Shown here piece by piece: positions 32,193 through 42,140 of a stretch of DNA of 64,000 nt. The notes below the pieces were generated by a model, which had not been told where the DNA came from, searched no databases, and saw only the letters and a list, made by a program, of their open reading frames with translations. Numbering within the stretch: the stretch's first letter is position 1; each line of letters begins with the position of its first letter. A program made the translations under genes and the position numbers. Location: the NCBI RefSeq assembly GCF_900141815.1, contig NZ_FQYR01000003.1:682001-746000 (forward strand), written 5' to 3'. The stretch comes from Rubritalea squalenifaciens DSM 18772. Its GTDB lineage: Bacteria; Verrucomicrobiota; Verrucomicrobiia; Verrucomicrobiales; Akkermansiaceae.

Positions 32193-35100
32193 GTGCCAAA
32201 GTTCGAAAGTTTGATGATCAGGGCGTCTGCCGGTAGTGGAAAAACCTGGCAGCTGGCAAACCGTTATTTGGCTCTAGTCGTGCTAGGAGTGCGACCGGAA
32301 AAAATAATCGCTCTAACCTTCACCAGAAAGGCTGCCGGGGAGTTTGCCGACCGTATTCTCACCATGCTGGCTGATGGGGCCGCGTCATCTGCCGGGGCCG
32401 CCGATCTGTCTGCGCAAATTCAAAGTGCCGTGAAGGGACATGGGGAGATGAAAGGGCTGGTTTCTGGCGAGGTCGATCTACCAGTCATGAGCCAGGAGTT
32501 TTTCCAGCTCAAGCTTGGTGAAATGACCAAAGCGCTTGATAAGTTGACCTTAAGCACTCTGGACAGCTATTTTGTCAAAATTGTTCGCTATTTCACCTTT
32601 GAGCTCGGATTGGCGGGATTTGATCTAGTACAGGGAAGTGAACTGGATCAGGAAAAGCTCTCGGTGTTGACGGAGATGTTCTCCTCGCAAGGGAAGATGG
32701 CCAAGTCCTACCATAGTTTCCTAGAGGCATTTAAACTCGCTACAATGGGGAATGAGGAGGCCCGGCTCATTGACACCTTAAAGGATTTCATCAATGCCTA
32801 TCATTATCGCTGGCTATCCTCGCCTGATGCATCGAAATGGGGGAATCCAGAGGCGCTCTGGGATCATGAGCACCCATGGAAGAAGTGCGCTGACCCGTTA
32901 GTCAAAATGGAGCAGGCTGTTACTCTCCTTGAGGGGCTTGGGTGGCATAGAAGTTTGGTGAAATCATTGATTGCAGCTGTTGAGTGGCTGGGAAGCTATG
33001 AGAAAGGGATGCCAGTCAGTGACTTGCCCTCTGGGGCGGGCCGCATTCTAGAAAATCTATCCGATATCCGATCAGGAGAATGGGTGATCCCATACTCTAG
33101 GAAAGAATACGTGGCAAAGGGGGAATTGCTTGGCTTGCTTGATCAGCTGGCTTCGAATTTTGTCTGCTGTGAACTTGAGCTCAAAATGGAGCGCACTCGT
33201 GGTGTGTTTGAGGTGATCAATACCTATGAGAAACTTTATCAAAAGAAAGTGAGAGGCCAGGGCAAGCTTAGCTTTAGTGATATTGGGCTGCTGTTAGCTG
33301 GACAGGACACGACAGGGTTGTGGGATGAGGTGGCCAGAGAACTGGTGGATTATCGTTTAGATGGACGTTACGATCACTGGATGCTTGATGAGTTTCAGGA
33401 TACGAGCAGGGTTCAATGGGCTGTAATTCAAAACCTGATTGATGAGATTATGTACTCTGAGGAGGGTACTCGCTCATTGTTTGTCGTTGGTGATACGAAA
33501 CAGGGTATATATGGATGGCGAGGAGGCGATTCTGAGTTGTTTAATGAAGTCGCTGAACGCTACAGCGGCCGCCTTACTCAGAGTCCAATGGACAAATCCT
33601 GGCGCTCAACGCCAGAGGTCCTCGATCTATTGAACCTAGTATGTGACCCATCCAGTGAAGCCATGAGGGAGCTCTTTAGTGAAGACTCTCTCGCCCGCTG
33701 GGACTACGAAGAGCATACCGCAGCAAAGTCAGGCAAGGGGCATGCCTGGGTGTGTGAGGTTCAAGAGTCAGACGAGCTCGAAGGCAAAGAACTGCAATAC
33801 GCCTGGGTTGGGGAGATTCTTGCTAAGGTCGCTCCTGTGAAGCGGAAGTTATCCTGCGCTGTCATTGTTCGAAACAATTCCCATGCAAAAGCGCTTGGTG
33901 ATTACCTCAGGGCTAACTGCCCGGATTTGCCTGTCGCGATGGACAGTGAAATCACAGTTGCCGAGGATAACCCTGTCTCTTATGCAATATGTGATGCGTT
34001 TCGTTTTCTTGCTCACCCCGGTGATAGCTTGGCGTCAAATCATTTGAAGATGAGCCCATTGTCGTCAGTGATGGGTTTCGGTGAAAACTCTGACCAATCC
34101 GTATGGTTCCAGTGGAACAGGAAGCTTAATGTCTCAGATATAAGTGAAGTGCTTCACTCCTTGATCCTTGGTCTTAGAGAGCGCGTGTCGCTTTCAAACT
34201 ACAGTGTGGGACGCTTGCATGAGCTTGAACGTTCAGCGGCTCAATTTGTTAAGCGTGGCGGGAGCCTTGAAGACTGGGTGAGCGAAATGGAGCAGTGGCG
34301 TCAAAAAGAGGTGACGCGTGAAGGGGTGGTCCAGATTATGACCGTTCACAAGTCCAAAGGCCTTGGTTTTGATGTTGTCATATTACCCTCGCTGGAAACC
34401 AGCTCATTCGACTCACTGGGTAAATTGGATTTGTTGGAAAAGAAAGATCCTGATGGAAATGTAGAGCATCATCTTCTGTTTCCTCAAAAGCAGTTGGCGC
34501 TAGCTGACGAAGAATTGCAAGCTGAAGTCGATCGCTGGCAGTCTGATCAAGCTTACGAGGCTTTCTGTGTCCATTATGTGGCTTTGTCTCGTGCCAAGTC
34601 AGGCATATATTGCTTATTGCCGAAGAGGGGCAAGAGCTCTTCGTTATCGAGAAGGAATTCTGATTGGTTGCGTCTTGCTCTGGGGGATGACGCGGTGCGA
34701 GATGAGCACTTCAGTGATCTTTCAGGTACCGTGCTTTATGAATCAGGCTCGTGGAATTGGTTGGATGACAAGGAGTCTATCCTAGTGAGTCCGCAACAGG
34801 TGGAGGAGGTGCGATTATTGGAAGCTTCTCAGAAAGCGGTGCCTATTTTGGCCTCCTCTCATGCAGGCGCGAACATTCAACAACAATTGATGAGCCGAGG
34901 AGGATTACGAGTTGGTCTTGAGGTTCATCAGGCTCTTGAAAGCATCGAATGGCATAGAGGGGGGGCATTCAAGTGGGCTGGTAATAGACGTGTTCAGCAG
35001 ATCGTCCAGGCATGTTTAGATGTCGAGAAGGTATCTAAGCTGTTCACGGCAAATTCTAACATGAAATTATATCGTGAGGTTGCTGTAGAAGTTCTCATAG

Positions 35101-35351
35101 ACGGTGACTGGGTGAGTGGGGTAATTGATCGTTTGCACGTATCTATAGATAATGGAGGTCATCCAATTTCTGCTCAGATTATCGATTTCAAGACAGACGC
35201 TTCTGATGATGTTGGTCTACTAGCTGAGAAATATAAAATACAACTGGATCTCTACCAACAAGCGGTCGCTCAAATATTTGATCTACCTCTAGCGAGCATC
35301 TCTAAAATCATCTTATCGACTCACGCTAAGAAGGTCATCCAGTTAAGTTGA
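32193..35351 (+). CDS. UvrD-type helicase with C-terminal nuclease, AddA/RecB-like
   Basis: 1,052-residue helicase-nuclease expected to process DNA double-strand ends. A GTG start at 32193 is used (MPKFESLMIRASAGSGKT). Walker A ASAGSGKT is at 11-18. Motif II DEFQDTS starts at residue 399, and GDTKQGIYGWRGGD follows. MTVHKSKGLGFDVVILP is a C-terminal helicase motif. The PD-(D/E)xK nuclease is at the end: GVIDRL, then IIDFKT with Asp998 and Lys1000, then Gln/Tyr in LDLYQQAV. Shorter than AddA (about 1,200). No addB or recC/recD lies beside it; the upstream gene is cysJ. Confidence 0.9.
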   Translation: MPKFESLMIRASAGSGKTWQLANRYLALVVLGVRPEKIIALTFTRKAAGEFADRILTMLADGAASSAGAADLSAQIQSAVKGHGEMKGLVSGEVDLPVMSQEFFQLKLGEMTKALDKLTLSTLDSYFVKIVRYFTFELGLAGFDLVQGSELDQEKLSVLTEMFSSQGKMAKSYHSFLEAFKLATMGNEEARLIDTLKDFINAYHYRWLSSPDASKWGNPEALWDHEHPWKKCADPLVKMEQAVTLLEGLGWHRSLVKSLIAAVEWLGSYEKGMPVSDLPSGAGRILENLSDIRSGEWVIPYSRKEYVAKGELLGLLDQLASNFVCCELELKMERTRGVFEVINTYEKLYQKKVRGQGKLSFSDIGLLLAGQDTTGLWDEVARELVDYRLDGRYDHWMLDEFQDTSRVQWAVIQNLIDEIMYSEEGTRSLFVVGDTKQGIYGWRGGDSELFNEVAERYSGRLTQSPMDKSWRSTPEVLDLLNLVCDPSSEAMRELFSEDSLARWDYEEHTAAKSGKGHAWVCEVQESDELEGKELQYAWVGEILAKVAPVKRKLSCAVIVRNNSHAKALGDYLRANCPDLPVAMDSEITVAEDNPVSYAICDAFRFLAHPGDSLASNHLKMSPLSSVMGFGENSDQSVWFQWNRKLNVSDISEVLHSLILGLRERVSLSNYSVGRLHELERSAAQFVKRGGSLEDWVSEMEQWRQKEVTREGVVQIMTVHKSKGLGFDVVILPSLETSSFDSLGKLDLLEKKDPDGNVEHHLLFPQKQLALADEELQAEVDRWQSDQAYEAFCVHYVALSRAKSGIYCLLPKRGKSSSLSRRNSDWLRLALGDDAVRDEHFSDLSGTVLYESGSWNWLDDKESILVSPQQVEEVRLLEASQKAVPILASSHAGANIQQQLMSRGGLRVGLEVHQALESIEWHRGGAFKWAGNRRVQQIVQACLDVEKVSKLFTANSNMKLYREVAVEVLIDGDWVSGVIDRLHVSIDNGGHPISAQIIDFKTDASDDVGLLAEKYKIQLDLYQQAVAQIFDLPLASISKIILSTHAKKVIQLS

Positions 35352-35407
35352 AATTCGTGTGCTTATTACTAGCGCAGACGGAAACTCTAGCCTAGCATTA
35401 GGCTAGT

Positions 35408-36520
35408 ATGAGTGAACGTATAGGTAAAAAGCAGATTCCTCAGGAGAGGGATTTCACTGGTGGTTTGATCCTCTCAGAATCATGTTCCTACATAGGATCT
35501 ACAGGGGAAAAGAAACTCGACGATAAAATCATGGCTCTGGCCCAAGAACTGGATACTGGGTCTAATGCTTGCCTGCTGGCGGAAATGATGGTTACCGCAG
35601 TTAGGTTGTCCCGTGGTGCAGTCTCCACAGGGGACTTCAAGATGATGAACCGAGCATTGAAAGAGATGCGAATCGCAACGGAGGTTTTCTACCCATACAG
35701 GGATATCAAAAAAGTCGCTGTATTTGGATCTGCTAGAACGCTTCCTGAAGAGGAGGAATATCAGACTGCCGTTAGATTTTCTAAGAGAATGGCAGAAGAA
35801 GGGTTTATGACGATCACTGGTGCTGGACCAGGTATCATGGCAGCAGGTAATGAAGGTGCAGGTAGAGAGTCCAGTTTTGGTCTTAACATCGCCTTGCCAT
35901 TTGAGGCTGCAGCCAACCTGTTTATTGCAAAAGACGAAAAGTTAATCGACTTCAACTACTTCTTTACGCGTAAGTTGTCATTTGTGAAAGAAGCGAATGC
36001 CGCAGTCGCCTTGCCCGGAGGCTTCGGAACGATGGATGAAATCTTTGAGGCCCTTACTCTCATTCAAACAGGCAAGGCAATCGTATATCCTATCGTGCTC
36101 TTGGACTCTAAAGGGGGGAAATACTGGAAGTTTTGGAATCAATTTGTTGAGGAGCACCTGCACCGTCTGGGGTTGATTTCTGATTCTGATTTCTCCTTGT
36201 TCTTGGTGACTGACGATGTGGAAGAAGCAGTGAATGAGATCACGCACTTCTACAAAAACTTCCACTCTTACCGTTACGTCGGAGATAAGCTAGTGGTCAG
36301 AATTAAGAAGAAGATCAAAGAGAAGGCCTTTAGTCACATGGCGAAAGAGTTTAAAGGTATCGTGAAGTCTGGTGAAATGGTCCAGAGTGAGGCTTTGCCG
36401 GAGGAAGGTGATGAGCACGAGCTTGACGCCCTACATCGCATTGTTTTCAGACACAAACGTAGAGACTTTGGCCGATTGAGAGAGTTTATCAACGCACTGA
36501 ATGACGCTGATACGGAGTAA
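35408..36520 (+). CDS. LOG-family protein (PGGxGTxxE, cytokinin-nucleotide hydrolase-like)
   Basis: 370 residues. The Rossmann-like LOG domain starts VAVFGSARTLPEEEEYQTA near 103 and carries GAGPGIMAAGNEGA and the PGGFGTMDE motif at 203-211. LOG proteins hydrolyse nucleotide 5'-monophosphates; many bacterial members were once called lysine decarboxylases. This is the longer form, with about 100 extra N-terminal helical residues and a C-terminal extension. Stands alone 56 bases after the helicase-nuclease gene. Confidence 0.88.
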   Translation: MSERIGKKQIPQERDFTGGLILSESCSYIGSTGEKKLDDKIMALAQELDTGSNACLLAEMMVTAVRLSRGAVSTGDFKMMNRALKEMRIATEVFYPYRDIKKVAVFGSARTLPEEEEYQTAVRFSKRMAEEGFMTITGAGPGIMAAGNEGAGRESSFGLNIALPFEAAANLFIAKDEKLIDFNYFFTRKLSFVKEANAAVALPGGFGTMDEIFEALTLIQTGKAIVYPIVLLDSKGGKYWKFWNQFVEEHLHRLGLISDSDFSLFLVTDDVEEAVNEITHFYKNFHSYRYVGDKLVVRIKKKIKEKAFSHMAKEFKGIVKSGEMVQSEALPEEGDEHELDALHRIVFRHKRRDFGRLREFINALNDADTE

Positions 36521-36553
36521 GTCAGATGACTAGAACAAGAATCTTCAGGGAAG

Positions 36554-36634
36554 TACCGGCGGCCGGAGTCGAACCGGCACTCCAATGGAACTCGATTTTG
36601 AGTCGAGCGCGTCTACCAATTCCGCCACGCCGGC
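36554..36634 (-). tRNA. tRNA-Leu (anticodon CAA)
   Basis: Read on the minus strand, the gene folds as a class II tRNA. Acceptor stem GCCGGCG pairs with CGCCGGT (G-U at the first pair). The D-arm contains AATTGGTAGAC. Anticodon stem CTCGA/TCGAG with loop CTCAAAA gives anticodon CAA (codon UUG). A longer variable arm (TTCCATTGGAGT) and the T-loop TTCGACT follow. CCA is not encoded. It lies 33 bases beyond the LOG gene. Confidence 0.95.
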
Positions 36635-36721
36635 CCTGAAGTGCTTGTGGTATGTACGAAATGTTTCCCCATGTCAAAGTGGAAAGCACTTCAGTACCAA
36701 AAAAATCTCAAATAGGAGGAG

Positions 36722-37240
36722 CTAGCGCATCGCCTTTGGTGGGCCTAGCACCTCACTGAGTACGATAGCTTGTCTCGCGCTATCTGGTGTAGAGAGGAGT
36801 TTCGTGTAGGATGTCTTCCCATGTCGCGCTTTCTTGCGGCGCTTGCTTCTGAGTAGATTTCCCGATGATTGGATTTTCTCCAGGGCTTCCTGTTCCGCCT
36901 TGGATAGCTTGGGTTCCTGCTTGCGGTAGCTACGAGTTAGTGACTCAACCGTGGTCGGCTTAGAAACTTGGGCTGACTTATGCTGGATGGGGAGAGGGGG
37001 AGGAGTCTGAGCTGGCTGTTGAATTACCTGTGGTGGAGCCGTTGGATTGCTGGTCTGCTTTCTCCTGATTTCTTCTCTGTATTGCTCGTAGATATCCTCT
37101 AGGTCAGACTCGTGTTTGGCCTGACCTTGGGATCCTACTTTGCCGAATAGCCATTTCAGTCCACTGAACACGAGGAAGCCAATCGCAAGAATGATTCTTG
37201 GATCCAGATCGATATCGGCAAGTGTGGTGAATATGGCCAT
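36722..37240 (-). CDS. Small membrane-anchored protein next to floA
   Basis: 172 residues: short N-terminus, one membrane helix (about 15-35, IILAIGFLVFSGLKWLFG), an acidic coil (ESDLEDIYEQYREEIRRK), a proline/glutamine-rich linker and a basic C-terminus. Its last ~20 residues (DSARQAIVLSEVLGPPKAMR) look conserved in style with other PVC proteins that end AIVLSEILGPP. No function known. It starts 18 bases after floA, so it probably shares its transcript and may work with the flotillin scaffold. Confidence 0.78.
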   Translation of the reverse strand: MAIFTTLADIDLDPRIILAIGFLVFSGLKWLFGKVGSQGQAKHESDLEDIYEQYREEIRRKQTSNPTAPPQVIQQPAQTPPPLPIQHKSAQVSKPTTVESLTRSYRKQEPKLSKAEQEALEKIQSSGNLLRSKRRKKARHGKTSYTKLLSTPDSARQAIVLSEVLGPPKAMR

Positions 37241-37258
37241 TCAGAAAGCTAATAGGGA

Positions 37259-38305
37259 TTATTCAGAATCTTCGCCGGCGATGGAATCACGCATTTTTGT
37301 GTCAGATTTGATGTTCTGGTACTTTACGTAATCCATCACTCCCAGGTTGCCATTACGGAAAGCTTCAGCAATAGCCATTGGGATCTGAGCTTCAGCTTCT
37401 ACCACCTTGGCTCTCATTTCTTGAGTACGAGCAGACATCTCTTGTTCTGCAGCTACAGCAGCTGCGCGCCTTACCTCGGCTTTAGCTTGCGCGATCTGCT
37501 TGTCGGCCTCAGCTTGTTCAGCTTGAAGTCGGGCGCCGATGTTGTCTGCAACATCCACATCAGCGATATCGATGGAGAGAATTTCAAAAGCAGTTGCGGA
37601 GTCAACTCCCTTGCCTAGCACAAGACGTGAGATAGAGTCCGGGTTCTCTAGAACTGCTTTGTAGGATTCAGCAGAACCCACAGAAGTAACGATGCCTTCG
37701 CCTACGCGAGCGATAATGGTCTCCTCAGTCGCACCGCCTACGAAGCGATCCAAGTTCGTACGAACGGTCACTCGAGCGCGGGCATTTACTGCGATACCGT
37801 CTTTGGCAACAGCAGTAATCTTGGAGATGCCTGTATTTGGGTTAGGGCAGTCGATGACTTTTGGGTTAATGGAGGTACGTACAGCCTCAAGGACGGTTTT
37901 GCCAGTGTCCTTTGTTGCAAGATCGATGGCGCACGCTCTATCAAAATTCAGGGTGATACCAGCTTTGTCCGCTGCAATCAGAGCCAGTACGACATCGCCA
38001 ACGTCGCCACCAGAGAGGTAGTGGGCCTCAAGAAGCTCCGTGGAGTAATCCAAGCCGGCTTTTTTTGCTGTAATTCTGCAGTCTACGATAAGTCCGAATG
38101 GAACCTTTCTCAGCCACATTCCGATCAGGCTGCCAAAGGATACGGGTGCCTGAGAGAGTCTAGCACGAAGCCAAGTCTTGAAGAACTTGAGGAGTAAGTA
38201 GATCAAGACGAGACCAAAGAGGATGACAACACATGCTACAATTAGTGTTGTAGTAGGTACTGGCGGGGATGCGGCTAAGAATTTAGAGAACGACATACTT
38301 TGCAT
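37259..38305 (-). CDS. floA: Flotillin-like protein FloA
   Basis: Membrane scaffold protein of flotillin microdomains (YqfA/FloA family). 348 residues. One N-terminal membrane hairpin or helix (about 18-44), then the SPFH-like domain with [33 protein letters not shown], and DFVGG-like [25 protein letters not shown]. The C-terminal heptad region is rich in Glu and Ala ([24 protein letters not shown]). The start could be Met1 or Met4. Downstream of polX by 24 bases. Confidence 0.93.
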   Translation of the reverse strand: MQSMSFSKFLAASPPVPTTTLIVACVVILFGLVLIYLLLKFFKTWLRARLSQAPVSFGSLIGMWLRKVPFGLIVDCRITAKKAGLDYSTELLEAHYLSGGDVGDVVLALIAADKAGITLNFDRACAIDLATKDTGKTVLEAVRTSINPKVIDCPNPNTGISKITAVAKDGIAVNARARVTVRTNLDRFVGGATEETIIARVGEGIVTSVGSAESYKAVLENPDSISRLVLGKGVDSATAFEILSIDIADVDVADNIGARLQAEQAEADKQIAQAKAEVRRAAAVAAEQEMSARTQEMRAKVVEAEAQIPMAIAEAFRNGNLGVMDYVKYQNIKSDTKMRDSIAGEDSE

Positions 38306-38329
38306 AATGGATATGTTAGTTTTTAGATT

Positions 38330-40054
38330 CTACTGAATTTTGAGAAATTCAAGAACTTCTGCCAGGGGCTTTGTATTAATGACATCTTGTCTGCGTAGCC
38401 AGCCTTTGCGAGCGAGGCGGACGCCGAATGAAAGAAACTGGAGATGCTCGACTCGATGGGCGTCTGGGTTGATGGAGCAGAGTACACCCTTGTCGCAGGC
38501 TTTTCTCCAGTGTCGCCAGTCCATGTCCAATCGATAGGGACTGCAATTGAGTTCAATAATGGTGCCGGTCTCGGCAGCACAATCGATAATTTTATCGATA
38601 TTAACTGCATAGGCTTCTCTTTTGAGGAGGAGGCGCCCAGTGACATGGCCAAGCATGGTGATATAAGGATTCTCCATGGCGCGGATAATTCGGGCCGTCA
38701 TCTCATCCTCGCTCAGGGTAAATGCATTGTGTACAGAGGCTACTGCATAATCTAACTGCTTTAGGATGTCGTCCGGGAAGTCCAATGAGCCATCCTTGAG
38801 AATATCAACCTCCGAGCCAGCTAGTAGTCTAAAGGATCCCTCCCATTGTTTATTGAGAGCCTTTATTTCATCAATTTGTTTAAGAAGTCTCTCCGGGTAG
38901 AGGCCGTTAGCTTGGAAAGATGACTTGGAATGGTCAGCAATCCCAAGGTATTCGAGGCCTAGATCGATGGCAGCTTCGGCCATTTCCTCAAGAGAGTTTC
39001 TGCCGTCTGAAGCTGTTGTGTGGTTGTGAAAAGTGCCGCGCAGGTTCTCTAATTCTATCAGTTTAGGAATTACTCCATGTTCAGCGGCTTCAAACTCACC
39101 ACGGTTTTCACGGAGTTCCGGAGGAATGTATTGAAGCCCCAAAGCCTGATAGATGTCTTCCTCCTGCTGAATCTCAGGTGGAGCTTCAGCGTCTTCTTTT
39201 ACGGAAAAGTTATACTCATTCAGAGACCAGCCCTTTTTTAAGGAGCGCTGGCGCAGTGCAGCATTGTGCTCCTTGCTGCCAGAAAAATACTGGAGGGCAA
39301 AGGGGAACTCTTTATTGGATACAGCCCTCAGATCAGCCTGTAGACCATTCGCCAGGCGCACCGAGGCTTTCGTGCTCCCACAAGCAATGACGTCTTCGAC
39401 AATTTCGAGTTCAGAGAAATATTTTGTGAGTTCGCTAGGGTGGTCGGTTGCCACCAAAATATCGATGTCATGTAGGATCTCTTTGGATCTGCGGTAGGAC
39501 CCGGCGTGGCAGCATTGTAAGGTAGCGGGGTGCGCACGAATCGCATCAAGTAAGGACTCGGCTAAGACAGCCACATCACCAAGCCTGAATAGTGAGGAAA
39601 ACTTCTCTCTTAGTTCGATAGCTGCTAACAGTTTCTCAACTGTCTTGGCGCCAAATCCGCTAAGCTGAGAGATTGAGCCATCTTCACACGCTCGCTTAAG
39701 AGACTCTATGGAGTCGATCTCTAGCTTGTCGTAGAGCGCTTTGATTTTTTTGGGGCCTAGACCTTGGATTTCAAATAAATCAAAAAGAGTAGGGGGGAAT
39801 CCTGAGCGAAGGTCTTCGTAGTAATCCATTTTGCCGGTGGTAACCAGCTCGTGAATTTTGTCCTGTAGAGCTTTACCGATGCCGTCGATTTCAGCTAAAC
39901 GGTTTTCTTTGGCTAGACCAATGATGTCACAGTCGCCAGTTCGGGCTATCTCCGCTCCATTACGATAGGCCCGAGTTTTAAAAACATTCTCCCCCTTAAG
40001 CTCCAGTAGTAGTGCTATGTTCTCTAGCACATCTGCGATGTCTTCACGAGTCAT
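38330..40054 (-). CDS. polX: DNA polymerase/3'-5' exonuclease PolX
   Basis: Family X repair polymerase with a C-terminal PHP nuclease. 574 residues, normal size. Helix-hairpin-helix motifs (EIDGIGKALQDKIHELV, IQGLGPKKIKALY, LSGFGAKTVEKLL) cover residues about 50-150. The nucleotidyltransferase core has HDIDILVATDH with the metal-binding aspartates. The PHP domain starts GTFHNHTTASDGRNSLEEM near 340 and continues LGIADHSKSS and INPDAHR, with the metal-binding histidines. Probable role: gap filling in base excision repair. Confidence 0.94.
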   Translation of the reverse strand: MTREDIADVLENIALLLELKGENVFKTRAYRNGAEIARTGDCDIIGLAKENRLAEIDGIGKALQDKIHELVTTGKMDYYEDLRSGFPPTLFDLFEIQGLGPKKIKALYDKLEIDSIESLKRACEDGSISQLSGFGAKTVEKLLAAIELREKFSSLFRLGDVAVLAESLLDAIRAHPATLQCCHAGSYRRSKEILHDIDILVATDHPSELTKYFSELEIVEDVIACGSTKASVRLANGLQADLRAVSNKEFPFALQYFSGSKEHNAALRQRSLKKGWSLNEYNFSVKEDAEAPPEIQQEEDIYQALGLQYIPPELRENRGEFEAAEHGVIPKLIELENLRGTFHNHTTASDGRNSLEEMAEAAIDLGLEYLGIADHSKSSFQANGLYPERLLKQIDEIKALNKQWEGSFRLLAGSEVDILKDGSLDFPDDILKQLDYAVASVHNAFTLSEDEMTARIIRAMENPYITMLGHVTGRLLLKREAYAVNIDKIIDCAAETGTIIELNCSPYRLDMDWRHWRKACDKGVLCSINPDAHRVEHLQFLSFGVRLARKGWLRRQDVINTKPLAEVLEFLKIQ

Positions 40055-40105
40055 GCTAGGAGAGGGGGAGCGTGTTTGAATTGAGCATTGGTGTGTTCTT
40101 AATGC

Positions 40106-40414
40106 TTATCCGAGGCCTGGAATATTCATGCCACCGGTAAGTTTGGACATTTCAGAAGCAGCCATCTCCTTTCCTTTGGTTACGGCTTCCTGTACTCCTT
40201 TGAGTACAAGGTCCTCAAGAAATTCCACATCCTCGGGATCGACAACTGACGGGTCAATCTTAATGGATTGAACGTCGCCAGCACCTGTGGCCACTACGGT
40301 GACTTTACCGCCACCAACAGAGGCTTCCACTGTCTTTTGTGCGAGCTCTTCTTGGGCTTTGGCCATGCCAGCTTGCATTTGCTGGGCCTGCTTCATGAGT
40401 TTGTTCAGATTCAT
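40106..40414 (-). CDS. YbaB/EbfC-family nucleoid-associated protein
   Basis: 102-residue DNA-binding protein that forms dimers. MNLNKLMKQAQQMQAGMAKAQEEL opens the protein, and VEASVGGGKVTVVATGAGDVQSIKIDPSVVDPEDVEFLEDLVL is the family core. It lies 27 bases after dnaX, the conserved dnaX-ybaB order; recR, the usual third gene, is absent here and polX follows instead. Confidence 0.95.
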   Translation of the reverse strand: MNLNKLMKQAQQMQAGMAKAQEELAQKTVEASVGGGKVTVVATGAGDVQSIKIDPSVVDPEDVEFLEDLVLKGVQEAVTKGKEMAASEMSKLTGGMNIPGLG

Positions 40415-40441
40415 GGTGATATTAATTGGTTGAGTTGAAAT

Positions 40442-42070
40442 TTAGGAGACAAGCGTAGCTTGAAATAGCTTGAGGGCTTTTTGAATGAGAGGGTCCTGAT
40501 AGAATTCTTCGTCACCATTATCCTCTTCTTCCTCTGGAGGTGCATTTTCTGCAGCTTCAGCTTTTGCTGCAGTCTCAGCCTGTTGCTGCTTCTCCCTGGC
40601 AATCACAGCAGGTTCTGGAGCGGGTTCCGGCGCTTTGTCAGGTGCATCGGCAATAAGTGCATCGAGCCCCATTATGGGATCACCACTCTTTTTGGGTCTA
40701 GTTGCTGCTTCTGGCTCTGTCGTGGTAATGACAGGTTCGGGTGCTGGCTGGCTAACAGGCTCCGGAGCAGGAGCCGCGGCAGCGATTGGTTCAGGTTGAG
40801 GCTGGGTGTCTATTACGGGCTCAGGCTGTGAAATAGGATCAGGTGATTCATCTTTCTGCTCTAGCACGACAGCGACCTCTTTGTCTTTTGAGGCTGGTTT
40901 GCTGGCAGGCGGTGTAGCCTGTTGTGGAATATCCACGGGACCAGCTCCGGCGAGAGCCTTGATGACATCACTTATCCGTGCGTCATTGAGAGATTGTATT
41001 GCTTTGATCAGGCCGATCTCGAAATGAAGTTTTTTGTTCGTAGCCCACTTCATGCGAGATTCTGTATCTGCAAAGATATCCACGAGATTGAGGAGGCGAT
41101 CAGTAGGCACAGATGTGGATAGCTCTACTAAGGGCTGCCAGAGTTCAACGGGTATGCCGTCGCTCTCGGCGTTTGGATCGACTTTGGCAACTAGCAGAGA
41201 ACGCAAACAGCCGATCGAGTCATCAAGCAGTTGACTCAGTTCCTTACCTGTCGAGGCTTGCTCATGGAGGATTTTCAGGGCAGCAGAGGTGTCCTTCTCC
41301 AGAATGCTGCTAGTGAGTTTAGCGACTGTCTCTCTAGAGGTGAATCCAAACACATCCAAGACATTGGCTTCAGTAATATGATTGCCACAAAAGGCCACCA
41401 GCTGGTCCAGCATGGACTGAGCATCACGCATGCCACCTTCGGCACCCTTGGCAACCGTCCAAGCAGCTGTTTTCTCGAGTTCTACACCTTCGTTGTTGGC
41501 AATATAGATGAGGTGGTCAGCTATCGTCTGCGTAGCGATAGGGCGTAGATCAAAACGCTGACAGCGAGAAATGATCGTAGGCAGAATCTTATTTGGCTCA
41601 GTGGTGGCGAAAATAAATTTTACGTGCTCGGGAGGCTCTTCCAGTGTTTTAAGGAGAGCGTTGAACGCCTGTGTGGTGAGCATGTGCACCTCATCAATGT
41701 AGATGATCTTGTATCGACAGCGGCTCGGAGCAAAACGCACGTTGTCTCGCAGGTCCCTGACTTGGTCCACGCCGTTGTTTGAAGCACCATCGATCTCCAG
41801 AACGTCCAAAGAGCGTCCTTCTGCGATCTCCTGACAGATGTCTTCATCAGGGTCAAAATCGATGCTCGGACCATTGCTGCAGTTCAAGGCTTTTGCCAAG
41901 ATACGCGCAGTAGAGGTCTTACCTGTACCTCGCGGCCCCACGAAGAGGTAGGCATGGGCTAACCTCTCTTGTTCAATAGCGTTCCTGAGGGTTTGGATCA
42001 CATGATCTTGACCCAGAACATCTTTAAATGTCTTCGGGCGATACTTCCTGGCGAATACCTGATAACTCAC
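40442..42070 (-). CDS. dnaX: DNA polymerase III subunit gamma/tau
   Basis: Clamp-loader ATPase. 542 residues, with N-terminal RPKTFKDVLGQDHVIQTL, Walker A GPRGTGKT at 45-52, IDEVHMLTTQAFNALLKTLEEPP, and sensor FATTEPNKILPTIISRCQRFD. From about 365 a low-complexity Pro/Glu/Ala-rich linker leads to a short C-terminal segment. Odd point: the zinc module after ALNC (normally four cysteines, with a CGxCxxC run) is reduced to Cys64 and Cys79, so the metal site is probably lost. No clear slippage site for a separate gamma product was identified. Confidence 0.94.
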   Translation of the reverse strand: MSYQVFARKYRPKTFKDVLGQDHVIQTLRNAIEQERLAHAYLFVGPRGTGKTSTARILAKALNCSNGPSIDFDPDEDICQEIAEGRSLDVLEIDGASNNGVDQVRDLRDNVRFAPSRCRYKIIYIDEVHMLTTQAFNALLKTLEEPPEHVKFIFATTEPNKILPTIISRCQRFDLRPIATQTIADHLIYIANNEGVELEKTAAWTVAKGAEGGMRDAQSMLDQLVAFCGNHITEANVLDVFGFTSRETVAKLTSSILEKDTSAALKILHEQASTGKELSQLLDDSIGCLRSLLVAKVDPNAESDGIPVELWQPLVELSTSVPTDRLLNLVDIFADTESRMKWATNKKLHFEIGLIKAIQSLNDARISDVIKALAGAGPVDIPQQATPPASKPASKDKEVAVVLEQKDESPDPISQPEPVIDTQPQPEPIAAAAPAPEPVSQPAPEPVITTTEPEAATRPKKSGDPIMGLDALIADAPDKAPEPAPEPAVIAREKQQQAETAAKAEAAENAPPEEEEDNGDEEFYQDPLIQKALKLFQATLVS

Positions 42071-42140
42071 AGGAGGAAGATTATGCAGAGGCTGGAAAAT
42101 GCCAATGGCAAAAGTGCTTTTTTATAGGTAGACAGTCCAG

